Source: Acidipila sp. EB88 (GTDB lineage: Bacteria; Acidobacteriota; Terriglobia; Terriglobales; Acidobacteriaceae). Taken from it: 64,000 bases of DNA. Below are positions 17,262 to 26,294 of the stretch, piece after piece. The stretch lies in the NCBI RefSeq assembly GCF_003858395.1, contig NZ_QWEV01000005.1, positions 2,356,001-2,420,000 of the forward strand, written 5' to 3'. The position numbers and the translations under genes were made by a program. How positions within the stretch are numbered: the stretch's first letter is position 1; each line of letters opens with the position of its first letter. A model generated the notes under the pieces. It was not told where the DNA came from. It did not search any database and worked only from the letters and a program-made list of their open reading frames with translations.

Positions 17262-17747
17262 ATGGGCAGCCTCCAAGACGAGCTCAGGCAGAGCAAGCCC
17301 TTTCAAAGCCTGCGTCAGGAGCTTGTGCTCCAGATTGCCCGGACGTCTGCTGTGTTAATGCACGCCTGGGAGCAGTCCCTCCGCCTGTACGGCATTACCC
17401 TCACCCAGTACAACGTGCTGCGTATTCTCCGAGGCGCAGGCAATACGGGTCTGTCCCGGAACGACGTGGCCGACCGGCTGGTAACACAGGTTCCGGATGT
17501 TTCCCGACTCCTTGAACGCATGGTCCGCTCCGGCCTGGTGCTGCGAGTGCGCGACACGGTGGACCGCCGCATGGTGACTGCAACGATCACCGAGCGTGGC
17601 ATGGCCATCCTTGCCGAACTGGATACTCCGTCTTATCTCGTGGCGGATGAGCGACTGGCCCACATGCCTGATGCAGATGTCCAGACGTTGATCCGCCTGC
17701 TTGAGGTCGCTCGTACCTCCGCGCACTGCCCCGCCGCCAAGCGGTGA
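17262..17747 (+). CDS. MarR family transcriptional regulator
   Basis: A 161-residue winged-helix regulator. The MarR core is seen in [18 protein letters not shown] (H2), [30 protein letters not shown] (helix-turn-helix) and the wing [18 protein letters not shown]. MarR proteins are usually dimeric repressors that respond to phenolic ligands or oxidants. The gene lies 31 bases after tRNA-Ala and 169 bases before a YceI gene on the same strand, with superoxide dismutase next. Control of these stress genes is plausible but unproven. The protein is close to the usual family length (about 140-160). Confidence 0.9.
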   Translation: MGSLQDELRQSKPFQSLRQELVLQIARTSAVLMHAWEQSLRLYGITLTQYNVLRILRGAGNTGLSRNDVADRLVTQVPDVSRLLERMVRSGLVLRVRDTVDRRMVTATITERGMAILAELDTPSYLVADERLAHMPDADVQTLIRLLEVARTSAHCPAAKR

Positions 17748-17916
17748 CCCGATGCTGTCGCCGCTTTTCCTCAATGACGATGCTGTGCGCCTCTGCTTAG
17801 AATCCTGCGTGTGTTCGGCAGCATCAAAAGCGCGTTATAACATGCAGTCAGCCCTTGCTTTCTGCTGCGCAGAGGCGTCGCTGCTTGGAACAAACCTAAA
17901 TCTGCAGGAGATCCAC

Positions 17917-18516
17917 ATGACCCTTCGCCACACCGCCACCCTGCTCCTGGCTCCAATCGCCATGATCGCCATGGGGGCTCACGCCCAGTCTGCTGCCTAC
18001 AAGATCGACAAGGCACACTCCGAAGCCGATTTCTCGATCCGCCACATGGCGATCTCGAACGTGCATGGACGCTTCGGCAACATCGAAGGCGCCATCGTCT
18101 ATGACCCCTCGGATGTGACCAAGTCCACAGTGGAAGCCAAGATCGATATCAGCACCGTAGACACGGGTGTCGCGCAGCGCGATACGCACCTCAAGTCTGC
18201 TGATTTTTTCGACGTGGCCAAGTACCCCTCCATGACCTTCAAGAGCACATCGGTGAAGAAGGATGGTGATGGGTTTGACGTGGATGGCAACCTGACTCTC
18301 CACGGCGTCACCAAGATGGTCACACTCAAGGTCGATGCACCCAGCAAGGAGCAGCTCGGCATGGACGGAAAGACGCATGCACGCGGCTTTGAAGCGACCG
18401 CCACGCTCAACCGCAAGGACTTTGGCTTGAACTGGAACGGCACCCTCAAGTCCGGCGATGCCGCCCTGGGTGATGACGTGAAAATCTCGATCAGCATCGA
18501 GGCTGGCCGGGAATAA
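17917..18516 (+). CDS. YceI family periplasmic protein
   Basis: The 199-residue protein begins with a signal peptide (LLLAPIAMIAMGAHAQ) from the ATG at 17917, six bases after AGGAG. The mature part is a complete YceI lipocalin-like barrel: AYKIDKAHSEADFSIRHM, VEAKIDISTVDTGVAQRDTHLKS, DFFDVAKYPSMTFKST, GNLTLHGVTKMVTL and the C-terminal DFGLNWN. YceI proteins bind isoprenoid quinone-like lipids in the periplasm and are linked to acid or oxidative stress. The MarR gene upstream and sodC downstream fit a stress role. Confidence 0.95.
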   Translation: MTLRHTATLLLAPIAMIAMGAHAQSAAYKIDKAHSEADFSIRHMAISNVHGRFGNIEGAIVYDPSDVTKSTVEAKIDISTVDTGVAQRDTHLKSADFFDVAKYPSMTFKSTSVKKDGDGFDVDGNLTLHGVTKMVTLKVDAPSKEQLGMDGKTHARGFEATATLNRKDFGLNWNGTLKSGDAALGDDVKISISIEAGRE

Positions 18517-18643
18517 GCGCCCCAGCAATCCGGGGGAGCGAGCCTATCGATCAGCCGCCGGGGCAGCAATCTGCTCCGGTCGGCTTGTCTGTGCATCTCA
18601 GCTCGGGAAAGCGGGAGCACAGATGCTCGCCGAGGAGAATGAC

Positions 18644-19231
18644 ATGAAAATTGCGATGGCAGGGCTGCTGGTGCTGGTCGGCACAGGGATCGCACACGCA
18701 CAGCAGACGCCTAAAAGCGTCACGGTACAGATGGAAACAACCGATGGCAGGGATGCCGGTAAAGCGACCCTGATCGGCAGCAAGAACGAGGTCAAGGTCC
18801 AGGTGGACTTCAAGAACCTCAACCCCGGCGTGCATGCCATCCATATTCACCAATTCGCCAAGTGCGACACGCCCGACTTCAAGTCGGCTGGTCCGCACTT
18901 CAACCCGACCGGCAAGCAGCACGGCATTGACAATGCCATGGGCCACCACGCGGGTGACCTGCCCCTCAACCTGAACGTCGGGGACGATGGCATGGTCAAG
19001 AAGGACTTCACCACCAAAGACATCACGCTTGATCCGCATGCCGCAAACTCGGTGTTTGCCAATGGCGGCACCTCGCTGATGGTTCACATGGGCGCGGACG
19101 ATATGAAGTCAGACCCGGCAGGAAACGCAGGCGCCCGCGAGGCGTGCGGCGTGATCAGTATCGCCAACAGCTCGACCAAGGATGAGAGCGGGCACCAGCA
19201 CGGTGGCAAGGGAACGGCCAGCAACCATTAG
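18644..19231 (+). CDS. sodC: Periplasmic Cu/Zn superoxide dismutase
   Basis: The 195-residue product has a signal peptide (MKIAMAGLLVLVGTGIAHAQ) and starts at the ATG at 18644 after GAGGAG. All metal ligands can be placed: copper ligands His67 and His69 in AIHIHQF, bridging His85 in GPHFNP, zinc ligands His93, His102 and Asp105 in HHAGDLP, and the last copper ligand His148 in LMVHMG. The structural disulfide (Cys74, Cys168) and the guiding Arg165 in GNAGAREACGVI are also present. The enzyme should be active and dismutate superoxide in the periplasm. The C-terminus has a His-rich tail (SGHQHGG) that may buffer metal. Confidence 0.95.
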   Translation: MKIAMAGLLVLVGTGIAHAQQTPKSVTVQMETTDGRDAGKATLIGSKNEVKVQVDFKNLNPGVHAIHIHQFAKCDTPDFKSAGPHFNPTGKQHGIDNAMGHHAGDLPLNLNVGDDGMVKKDFTTKDITLDPHAANSVFANGGTSLMVHMGADDMKSDPAGNAGAREACGVISIANSSTKDESGHQHGGKGTASNH

Positions 19232-19285
19232 GCGTGGGCGAGGGCGGCTGTGGGCTTCTCAGCCACGGCCGTTTATGCCACTTAC

Positions 19286-19834
19286 TTACCTGCGCGTCAC
19301 CATGCCGGAGGGTGCTTCACCCTCCCGGCCAACTGGTGCATCCGTGCCGGCGGATACCTGTTCCATGAGCGGCTTGGACATCAGCACAAACGAGCAGGGA
19401 AGCTTCACTGGCATCTCGTCCGCGGGGAATGGCGCCGAGCCCGTGACCTGGTAGCCGAATTTGGCATAAATGGGCGGCAGTTCTGTGCGCAGGTTGACCA
19501 CGGATAGATCCATGAAGTGGCATCCCATCTCGCGGCAGAACTCTTCTCCCGCGGCCATGATGCGCGCGGCAATGCCTTGTCGCTGGTGTGCCGGCGACAC
19601 AGACAGCATGCCCACATACCCTCGTTCGCCACGCACTTCGAGGTAGACACAGGCCACCAGGTCGGTGGCGTTTTCAAACAGCAGGAAGCGGCCACGCGCA
19701 AGCAGGCCGCGGATCTCCCCCTCGTGGGTGCGCTCGCCGATCTTGAAAAACTTCTCCACCTGGTAGGCGACGTTGACCAGAGACGTGATGGCGGCGACGT
19801 CAGACTCCATGGCGAAACGAAACTCTGATTCCAT
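19286..19834 (-). CDS. GNAT family N-acetyltransferase
   Basis: The 182-residue protein has the GNAT fold: N-terminal FRFAMESDVAAITSLVNVAY, the central strand YVGMLSVSPAHQRQGIAARIM containing the acetyl-CoA-binding Q/R-x-x-G-x-A motif (QRQGIA), and the final RTELPPIYAKFGYQVTG typical of the substrate side. The substrate is unknown. The ATG at 19834 is chosen because GGGAG lies eight bases upstream. It is downstream of the S41 protease gene on the same strand but separated from it by a terminator hairpin. Confidence 0.85.
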   Translation of the reverse strand: MESEFRFAMESDVAAITSLVNVAYQVEKFFKIGERTHEGEIRGLLARGRFLLFENATDLVACVYLEVRGERGYVGMLSVSPAHQRQGIAARIMAAGEEFCREMGCHFMDLSVVNLRTELPPIYAKFGYQVTGSAPFPADEMPVKLPCSFVLMSKPLMEQVSAGTDAPVGREGEAPSGMVTRR

Positions 19835-19852
19835 CTGCTGCACTCCCGCAGG

Positions 19853-19886
19853 AAAACAGAAAGGCCGGGCATAGCCCGACCCTTCT
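19853..19886 (-). terminator. Intrinsic terminator of the S41 protease gene
   Basis: On the minus strand a 13-base-pair stem (arms 19886-19874 and 19870-19858, two G-U pairs, three-base loop) is followed by GTTTTCC. It lies about 20 bases beyond the protease stop codon and just upstream of the acetyltransferase start. Confidence 0.65.
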
Positions 19887-19904
19887 GCCTGCAATCTGTC
19901 CGAC

Positions 19905-21554
19905 CTACATTGTGGAGGGTAGGTTGCTGTGCGCCGCCTGCTTGGCTGCCGCCGCCTGCTCGGCTGCCTGCTCCAGTTGCGCTGCCTGGTTCATCACGGA
20001 AACCGCTTTCTTGATCTCCGGGTCGTACTGGGCGCGTGCCCGGGCGCCATCTTCCTCGGTGTAAGCGGTGTTCAGCAGTTCGGCAAGGATGCTGGCCTTG
20101 ACCCAGTCCAGTACCGGGTTCAGTTCCGCATCCGTGTACGCCACGTTCCGCTCGTGCAGGAACTGCTTGAACTCATCCACCATCGCCGGCGTGACCTGCG
20201 CATCCTTGGCTACCTGGTGCTTAGCCAGGTAGCGCTGCGCGAAGTCGAAGAAGGTATAGTGCGCCAGCAAGACGCGCTGGACATGCACCGGCTTCGGCTC
20301 TTCAAATGGAACATCCGGTGCGATGCCATCGCCGCCGTACTCGGTTCGTCCCGAGTCGGTCTGCTTGACCTCGCGATCCTTTTGATCCTGCGGCTTGCCG
20401 TGGTTGGAGTAGTAGTCGTACAGCGAAACGCCTTCGTAGTTGCGCTGAATCAACCGGCCGCTGGGCGTGTAGTAGTGGTAGGTCGTCAGCGTAAGGCCGG
20501 TGTTCTCGCTTAACTGGTACACGGTCTGCACCAGGCCCTTGCCGAAGGTGGTCGTACCCAGGATCAGTCCACGATCATGGTCCTGCAGCGCGCCTGAAAT
20601 GATCTCAGCCGCTGAAGCCGTTCCATGGTTGGTCAACACGACAATCGGATAGTTCTTGCCGCCATTGCCGTGGTTTGCCCGGTAAAGCTGCTCCGGGTAA
20701 GCACGGCCCCGCTGCGAGACGATCGTCTGCCCGCGCTGCAGGAACTGGTCGCATACCGCCACGGCCTGGTTCAGCAGGCCGCCCGGGTTGTCTCGCAGGT
20801 CGAGCACCAGTCCCTTGACGTCACCAAAGCTGTCGAGCGCATCGGAAACCTCTTTGCCGGTGGTCTCCTGGACAGCCTTGATGTGGATATAGCCCAGGCC
20901 GGGCTGGATCTGGTAGGCCAGATCGACCGAGTTGTTCGGGATCTCGGCGCGAACCAGGTCGAAGCTCAGGGTCTCTGCATTGCCGGGCGTAGCGCCGGCG
21001 CGCGCCACCGTCACCTTGACATGGGTGCCCTTGTCGCCCTTGAGCAGCCCGACAACGTCATCCGAGTTCAACCCGTCCGTGGTCTTGTCATCCACAGCCG
21101 TGATGATGTCGCCCGGGTGGATGCCCGCTTTATAGGAGGGAGTGCCGGCGAAGGGTTTGAGCACCACAGTCCGCTGCTTGTCCCCGATCAGCTGCGGCTG
21201 GATCATCATGCCGACGCCGTAATACCGGCCGCGCTGCTCCTCAAGGAGCTTGCTGTACGACTTGGGATCGAAGAAGTTGGAGTGCGGATCAAGCGTGCGC
21301 AGCATCGCGGGGATGGCGCCGTCATAGATTGCATCGCTCGGCTTGTCGCCCGTAAACGGATCTGCGTAGTTTTCGCTGACCGTGCTGTACACCGCGGCAA
21401 ACTGCTTGAGCGAATCGCGGAAGTCCCCGTCGCCGTTGCCACCCTGTGCGTGCATGCTGCGGCTGGCGACGATGCCGCCGAAGCCGCACGCCGTGAAGAA
21501 AAGAACGAGAGAAAACGCGGTACGGCGGGTGCCCGGGGTCATTTGTAGAGACAT
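19905..21554 (-). CDS. S41 family carboxy-terminal processing peptidase
   Basis: The 549-residue protein has an N-terminal signal/anchor segment (residues 12-37), a helical region, a PDZ domain (about 110-205, with YYGVGMMI and AGIHPGDIITAVDD) and an S41 protease domain. The catalytic serine is Ser314 in NHGTASAAEI and the general-base lysine is Lys339 in TTTFGKGLVQT. GLVLDLRDNPGGLL is the usual strand before the active site. Such CtpA/Prc-like proteases cut C-termini of periplasmic proteins. The C-terminal 150 residues form a helical extension common in diderms. Confidence 0.93.
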   Translation of the reverse strand: MSLQMTPGTRRTAFSLVLFFTACGFGGIVASRSMHAQGGNGDGDFRDSLKQFAAVYSTVSENYADPFTGDKPSDAIYDGAIPAMLRTLDPHSNFFDPKSYSKLLEEQRGRYYGVGMMIQPQLIGDKQRTVVLKPFAGTPSYKAGIHPGDIITAVDDKTTDGLNSDDVVGLLKGDKGTHVKVTVARAGATPGNAETLSFDLVRAEIPNNSVDLAYQIQPGLGYIHIKAVQETTGKEVSDALDSFGDVKGLVLDLRDNPGGLLNQAVAVCDQFLQRGQTIVSQRGRAYPEQLYRANHGNGGKNYPIVVLTNHGTASAAEIISGALQDHDRGLILGTTTFGKGLVQTVYQLSENTGLTLTTYHYYTPSGRLIQRNYEGVSLYDYYSNHGKPQDQKDREVKQTDSGRTEYGGDGIAPDVPFEEPKPVHVQRVLLAHYTFFDFAQRYLAKHQVAKDAQVTPAMVDEFKQFLHERNVAYTDAELNPVLDWVKASILAELLNTAYTEEDGARARAQYDPEIKKAVSVMNQAAQLEQAAEQAAAAKQAAHSNLPSTM

Positions 21555-21703
21555 AGATGTATCGACGAGGCCTCTTCTACGTCACTGCAGTATATCAAGC
21601 AGCGGTCTGTGCCGCCTGTCCAGCCGCGATGCAGTGAAACGTTGGGGTCAGACGCGGACCGGGAATGCGCCTTGTCCAGCCGGCTTGTGTCACCCCTGCG
21701 CTG

Positions 21704-22828
21704 CTAGCTCGGCACCTCGTCGATGGAAGCAGGCTCCACGGTGGCACGCGCATTGCGCTGTGCCCGGAACTTTGCAGCCTCCTCGTACGCCTTGAGCCTG
21801 GCGCGCATGATTCCGCCCAGCGGCTGGTGAGCGAGCAGGGCATGCCACGGGCTGAAGGAAAGCTGTTCATCTACAAAAAGCTGCCGCGCATCCGAATAGG
21901 AGTTCTGCGCCGGCACATGGATGCGCGCCACGGTTTGCCACGGACTTTGCTCCGCGTCCCAGGCGGTGTCGGCTTTCTCGATCGGGAACTTTTTCTTCTT
22001 GTCTGAAAGCGTCGGGTCCTCGGCAAGCGCGAGCTGCACGCGCACATCCCAGACAGCGTCCTCATGCCGGAAGAACTTCTTGATCAGCTCCTGCAGTGCG
22101 TTGTAGTCCGACTCCAGATCCACCGAGGTGCCGGTCAGCTTGCGCAGGTTCTCAGAGCCGGGTGCAAAACTCACCTTGGCCACGTAATCGCCAAAGCGCA
22201 CCGGGGTCAGGATCGAAAACGTCTCGCCCAGGATGTGGGTGGCCGGTGCGCCGATGCCTTCCAGCGTTGCCGACGAGAGATGCACCGCCTTGAGCACGGC
22301 ATTGGTAGCCCGCGCGGCGACCGACGCGGCGTGCTTCAGGCCTTCGGGCGTCTCCAGCGTCTTGTCGAACAGCTTGATCTGCTCAAGAAAACCCGCAGGG
22401 TCGGGCGCGGTAAAGGCCTCGCCGTTGATCGCCACGAAGTCTTGGGTCGTTTTGCCGGCATGGTTGGCGACCTTCTCGCCTTCCACATTCAAAATCTTGA
22501 TCGCGACTGCGCGTGGGCTGGACACATTGTCGGCCAGCAGGTCGCCGGGATTGGTCGAGAAGCGCAGGATCGCTGGAAAGCTGCGGTGCTCGGCAAACAG
22601 CCCCTGGCGAAGGTGCTCAGGCAGGTCCGCGAGCACCTCGAGTGTACCCACCACAACGCCGTGCGACTTGGCATGCACCGGGCGGTAGGCGTGGCGATAA
22701 CGGCTGGCCATGGTGCGGGTGATGTGCTGCATGGTGCGAGAGAGCTCGTCGAAAATCACCGGCTCATGGGGATCGATCGTCTCAACGTCAGCGCTGTAGC
22801 GGAGATAAGCAGGTGCATCAGCAGACAT
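21704..22828 (-). CDS. Catalase family (heme) protein
   Basis: The 374-residue protein is a short relative of heme catalases (SrpA-like length). It starts at the ATG at 22828, five bases after GGGAGGA. Landmarks are the distal histidine His52 in PVHAKSHG, ILRFSTNPGD, the asparagine region DFVAINGEAF (Asn135), and a C-terminal RLKAYEEAAKFR segment that matches the R-x-x-x-Y-x(6)-R pattern of the heme-tyrosine ligand. It lacks the full-length N- and C-terminal extensions of clade 1-3 catalases. Peroxidase or weak catalase activity is the likely role. It lies upstream of and codirectional with the S41 protease gene. Confidence 0.85.
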   Translation of the reverse strand: MSADAPAYLRYSADVETIDPHEPVIFDELSRTMQHITRTMASRYRHAYRPVHAKSHGVVVGTLEVLADLPEHLRQGLFAEHRSFPAILRFSTNPGDLLADNVSSPRAVAIKILNVEGEKVANHAGKTTQDFVAINGEAFTAPDPAGFLEQIKLFDKTLETPEGLKHAASVAARATNAVLKAVHLSSATLEGIGAPATHILGETFSILTPVRFGDYVAKVSFAPGSENLRKLTGTSVDLESDYNALQELIKKFFRHEDAVWDVRVQLALAEDPTLSDKKKKFPIEKADTAWDAEQSPWQTVARIHVPAQNSYSDARQLFVDEQLSFSPWHALLAHQPLGGIMRARLKAYEEAAKFRAQRNARATVEPASIDEVPS

Positions 22829-23134
22829 GCGGGTCCTCCCGTGCCGGTAAGACTCGGCTCGTATTGCACCTGATGCGATGCCCAGCCGGGCAGTTGTACC
22901 CTGTGTCTGCGACCGCCCGCCCAGGCAGGGGCATCCGGGCAGATCTGTGGGGCTTGCCAGGAAAGCGCTCGTCGACCGCGCTTCGGCCTCTGGCACAACC
23001 CCTTTCCCTGCCGCCACATCCCGGGTCTGACATTCCGTCGATTCCACGAGTACAATCATCACTACGCCTGTGTGCCGCTTGTGCTCGCAACTTCTCTGTG
23101 CCGGCCGCCAGAGGCTCGTTGAGACCTTATATTG
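22829..23134. other. Divergent intergenic region, catalase-like / SurA-like genes
   Basis: About 300 bases separate the divergent starts. The Shine-Dalgarno sequence of the catalase-like gene is at its left end. A TATATT hexamer just before the SurA-like start codon looks like a -10 box, but its position would leave almost no leader. Nothing else was seen. Confidence 0.35.
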
Positions 23135-25255
23135 ATGATTTCTCGGATTCCTCTGTTTCAGGCCTCGCTGCTCGCCGCTGCCACCATCGCGCTTGCTGCT
23201 GTTGTGGTTCCAAGCCGGCCTGCCCTTGCGCAGTCTGTTTCGCCCGTCAGCAAGAATGCTGCTGCTGCCGCCCCTGAGTCTCCCTACCATGGCACCGTCG
23301 TGGCGGATATCGTCGCGCGCGTCAACGACCAGGTCATCAGCTCTGCCGACTTTGCGCGTGCCGAGCAGGAGCTTGAGTCGCAGGCCCGCCAGCGCAACAT
23401 GTCTCCTTCTGAGCTTGAAGACCAGAAGAAGCAGCTGCTGCGCGACCTGATCGATAACCAGCTGCTGCTCTCCAAGGGAAAACAGCTCGGCATCACCGGC
23501 GAAGCCGAAACGATCCGCCAGCTTGATGACCTGCGCAAGCAGAACAACCTCGACTCGATGGAAGCGCTGGAAAAGGCTGCCGAACAGCAGGGTGTGTCCT
23601 TCGCCGATTTCAAGGCCAGCATCCAGAATCGCGTCATTACCTCGCAGGTGATCCGCGACGAGGTGGGCCGCCGTATTTCCATCACCCAGGGTGATGAGCA
23701 GCAGTATTACGACGCGCACAAAGACCAGTTCATGACGCCTGAGCAGGTCAAGCTCAGCGAGATCCTCGTGCCGACCGCCGATGCCGACAACGCAGCGGAC
23801 GTAGCCAAGGCACAGAGCAAAGCCGACGACCTCGAAACCCAGCTCAAGGGCGGCAAGGACTTTGCCGAGCTGGCCAAGGCCAGCTCGGGAGGGTCGACCG
23901 CTGCGCAGGGTGGCGAGCTTGGCGACTATAAGCGCGGGCAGCTCCCCAAGGTGCTCGAGGACGACACCTTCTCGCTCAAAACCGGTGAGTACACCGCGCC
24001 TATCCGCACCAAGCAGGGGTTCGTGATTCTCAAGGTGAACGCGCACACCGATGCGGGCCAGCAGCCTTTCTCGGCGGTGCAGCCGCAGGTGGAGGACGCG
24101 ATCGGCATGCAGAAGATGCAGCCCGCCCTGCGCTCCTACCTCACCCGTTTGCGCGAAGAAGCCTATATCGACATCAAGCCCGGCTTTGTGGATGCCTCTT
24201 CCAGTGGCAACGAAACGCGGCCGATTTTCAGCGCATACCAGCCGCCGGTGCCTAAAAAGAAGAAGAAGCAGGAGCGCACCCGCTTTGCCGGTCGCGGTCG
24301 CACCCGCAACTCCGTATTGCGCGCCAAGTCCGCACCGGCTCCCGCGGCGCAGCCTGCGCCCCCGGTCGGCGTGCCTTCCCTGGCGGATGTAAACAGCCAG
24401 AATGCCGCGACTCCGGCAGTCGGAGCGACGCCCGGCGCCGCGATGGCCAGTGGCACCAACGGCGCGGCAGCGACCCCAGGCAATACGGCCGCTGCTCCTG
24501 CCACGACTACCACCCCGACAACAACCACGCAGACAGCCAGCGCCAAGACGGCGAAGCCCGGCAAGCGGGAAAAGGTTCGCTTCGGCCAGGCGCCACGCGA
24601 AACGCTGCCAGCCGCTGACACGCGCGCGCAGGACGCCGGCGCCTCCACTGCAAACGGCAATGCTTCTAACGCGGAAACAGCAGCAGTGAGCCAGCCCGGC
24701 GCCCCTGCCGGTGCTGTGGGTCAGAACGTGCGTTACGGCACGGGTGAGAGCGCAGCCGAGGAACAGGCACCCGAGGCGAAGAAGCAGAAGACCCGCTTCT
24801 CGTCCCGCGTGGAGACCCGGAAGCAGAAGGCGGAGAAGAAGCGCCTGGCCAAGGCTGATCCCTATCCCGCGCCTGCGCCTGACTCCCAGGAGATCGCGGA
24901 CAAGTCAGTCCAGAGCAAGCCGCTTGGGCTGGCCGGCACCACCAAGCCCGCGCCCAAGCCCAAGCCGACCACCAAGACCCGCTACTCCGACGAGGCCGCC
25001 AAGAAAAACCAGGTACCCGCGGACTCGCAGGGTGGCGGTACGCTCAGCACGGGCGACAACTCCAGGAACGCCGGCACGTCCGATGCCCAGGCACCGGTTT
25101 CCGCCGTGCCGTACAAGGAACCCTCGCCCCAGAACCCTCCGGGCTCCGACGCTCCGCACAGCACGCAGACCACGCCAACCGGCAGCGGCGACCCGATCAA
25201 CCCGGTGACCCCGGCGCCCTCGTCGACGCAGCCCCCGACGCAGCCGCAACGCTAG
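23135..25255 (+). CDS. SurA-like periplasmic chaperone/parvulin PPIase with long disordered tail
   Basis: The 706-residue protein begins with a signal peptide (residues 1-33). It then has a SurA N-terminal chaperone region (about 55-200, VADIVARVNDQVISSADF) and a parvulin peptidyl-prolyl isomerase domain (about 205-303, with LSEILVPT, FAELAKASSGGSTAAQGGEL and TKQGFVILKV). Residues 360-706 are a Pro/Ala/Thr/Lys-rich, probably disordered tail, far longer than in SurA or PpiD. It contains five short motifs: RTRFA (381), KVRFG (480), NVRYG (531), KTRFS (552) and KTRYS (614). The tail may dock client proteins or peptidoglycan; this is an inference. The ATG at 23135 is used (a TTG lies directly before it). 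The stop is one base from the yhaM start. Confidence 0.88.
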   Translation: MISRIPLFQASLLAAATIALAAVVVPSRPALAQSVSPVSKNAAAAAPESPYHGTVVADIVARVNDQVISSADFARAEQELESQARQRNMSPSELEDQKKQLLRDLIDNQLLLSKGKQLGITGEAETIRQLDDLRKQNNLDSMEALEKAAEQQGVSFADFKASIQNRVITSQVIRDEVGRRISITQGDEQQYYDAHKDQFMTPEQVKLSEILVPTADADNAADVAKAQSKADDLETQLKGGKDFAELAKASSGGSTAAQGGELGDYKRGQLPKVLEDDTFSLKTGEYTAPIRTKQGFVILKVNAHTDAGQQPFSAVQPQVEDAIGMQKMQPALRSYLTRLREEAYIDIKPGFVDASSSGNETRPIFSAYQPPVPKKKKKQERTRFAGRGRTRNSVLRAKSAPAPAAQPAPPVGVPSLADVNSQNAATPAVGATPGAAMASGTNGAAATPGNTAAAPATTTTPTTTTQTASAKTAKPGKREKVRFGQAPRETLPAADTRAQDAGASTANGNASNAETAAVSQPGAPAGAVGQNVRYGTGESAAEEQAPEAKKQKTRFSSRVETRKQKAEKKRLAKADPYPAPAPDSQEIADKSVQSKPLGLAGTTKPAPKPKPTTKTRYSDEAAKKNQVPADSQGGGTLSTGDNSRNAGTSDAQAPVSAVPYKEPSPQNPPGSDAPHSTQTTPTGSGDPINPVTPAPSSTQPPTQPQR

Positions 25256-25256
25256 C

Positions 25257-26258
25257 ATGAAGGAGCTTTTCGCAACCGACCTGGCGCGTTTCGAAAACCA
25301 GACTGTGACCGCGTTCTTCGCAGCAGCCAGCCGTCAGCTTCGCACCAAGGCCGATGGCTCGGGCTACCTTTGCATAACGCTCGCGGACTGCACCGGCCAG
25401 CTCGAAGGCCGCATGTGGGAGATCAAGGACGACGCCGGTGAGTTCGAAGCCGGCGACATCCTCAAGGTGCGCGGCCTTGTCTCCCGCTACCAGGAAAAGC
25501 TGCAGATCAAGCTGGATCGGGTACGACGCGCGGACCCTGTGGCCGACGCGGGGGAGTACGACCTCGGCGACTTCGTTCCCAAGACTTCGTTTGACATCGA
25601 CGACCTGTGGTCCAGGCTCACAGCCTACGTCGCCAGTTTTGTCGATCCGCACCTGCGGGCACTGCTCGAACTGTTCCTCGGCGACCCCACGATCGCCACG
25701 GCCATGCGCGAGGCCCCGGCTGCAAAAGCCCTGCACCACGCGTGGATTGGTGGACTGCTGGAGCACATCGTGTCGCTGCTCGACGTATGCGACAGCACTG
25801 CCAGGCACTACCCGGAAGTGAACCGCGACCTCCTGCTCGCCGGCGCCATGCTGCACGACATCGGCAAACTGCACGAGTTGAGCTGGGGCACCAACTTCGC
25901 CTACACGGTGGAAGGCCAGCTGCTTGGGCATATCTCGATCGGCGCCAGCATGATCGACCAGAAGCTCGCACAGTTGCCCGACTTTCCTCCGCGTCTCCGG
26001 ACCTTGCTGCTTCACCTGGTGCTGTCGCACCATGGACGGCTCGAGTTCGGCTCTCCCAAGCTGCCGATGACCGCCGAAGCCTTGCTCCTGCACTACCTCG
26101 ACGACCTTGAAGCCAAGATGCAGACCTTTCGAAGCGAATTCAAGCGGGCCGTGGCAAATGGAGCACGCGCCGGGGAGCCAACGGATTACATCCGCTCCAT
26201 GGAACGGCCGCTGCTGGATTCGCGCGCTTTCCTTGCAGGCGAGAACAAGCAGGGCTGA
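25257..26258 (+). CDS. YhaM-like 3'-5' exoribonuclease (OB fold + HD domain)
   Basis: The 333-residue protein has an N-terminal OB-fold (residues 10-105, GYLCITLADCTGQLEGRMW and VRGLVSRYQEKLQIKL) and a metal-dependent HD domain. Metal-binding residues are seen in HHAWIGGLLEHI and AMLHDIGKLHEL, with downstream GQLLGHISIGASMID and LVLSHHGRLEFGSP. The layout equals YhaM, a 3'-5' exonuclease acting on RNA and single-stranded DNA, best known in Firmicutes. The gene starts one base after the stop of the SurA-like gene, so the two are translationally linked. Confidence 0.85.
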   Translation: MKELFATDLARFENQTVTAFFAAASRQLRTKADGSGYLCITLADCTGQLEGRMWEIKDDAGEFEAGDILKVRGLVSRYQEKLQIKLDRVRRADPVADAGEYDLGDFVPKTSFDIDDLWSRLTAYVASFVDPHLRALLELFLGDPTIATAMREAPAAKALHHAWIGGLLEHIVSLLDVCDSTARHYPEVNRDLLLAGAMLHDIGKLHELSWGTNFAYTVEGQLLGHISIGASMIDQKLAQLPDFPPRLRTLLLHLVLSHHGRLEFGSPKLPMTAEALLLHYLDDLEAKMQTFRSEFKRAVANGARAGEPTDYIRSMERPLLDSRAFLAGENKQG

Positions 26259-26294
26259 CCCTGCTCTGGACCACAGCGTTCCTGCCGCGCGCCA

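Noticed and set aside
16999..17358. Open frame across tRNA-Ala giving a peptide with [19 protein letters not shown]
   Set aside because: This is a well-known false translation of tRNA sequence; the tRNA explains the conservation.
22829..24046. N-terminal extension of the catalase-like gene into a 780-residue fusion
   Set aside because: The extra part is antisense to the SurA-like gene, and a strong ribosome-binding site marks the start at 22828.
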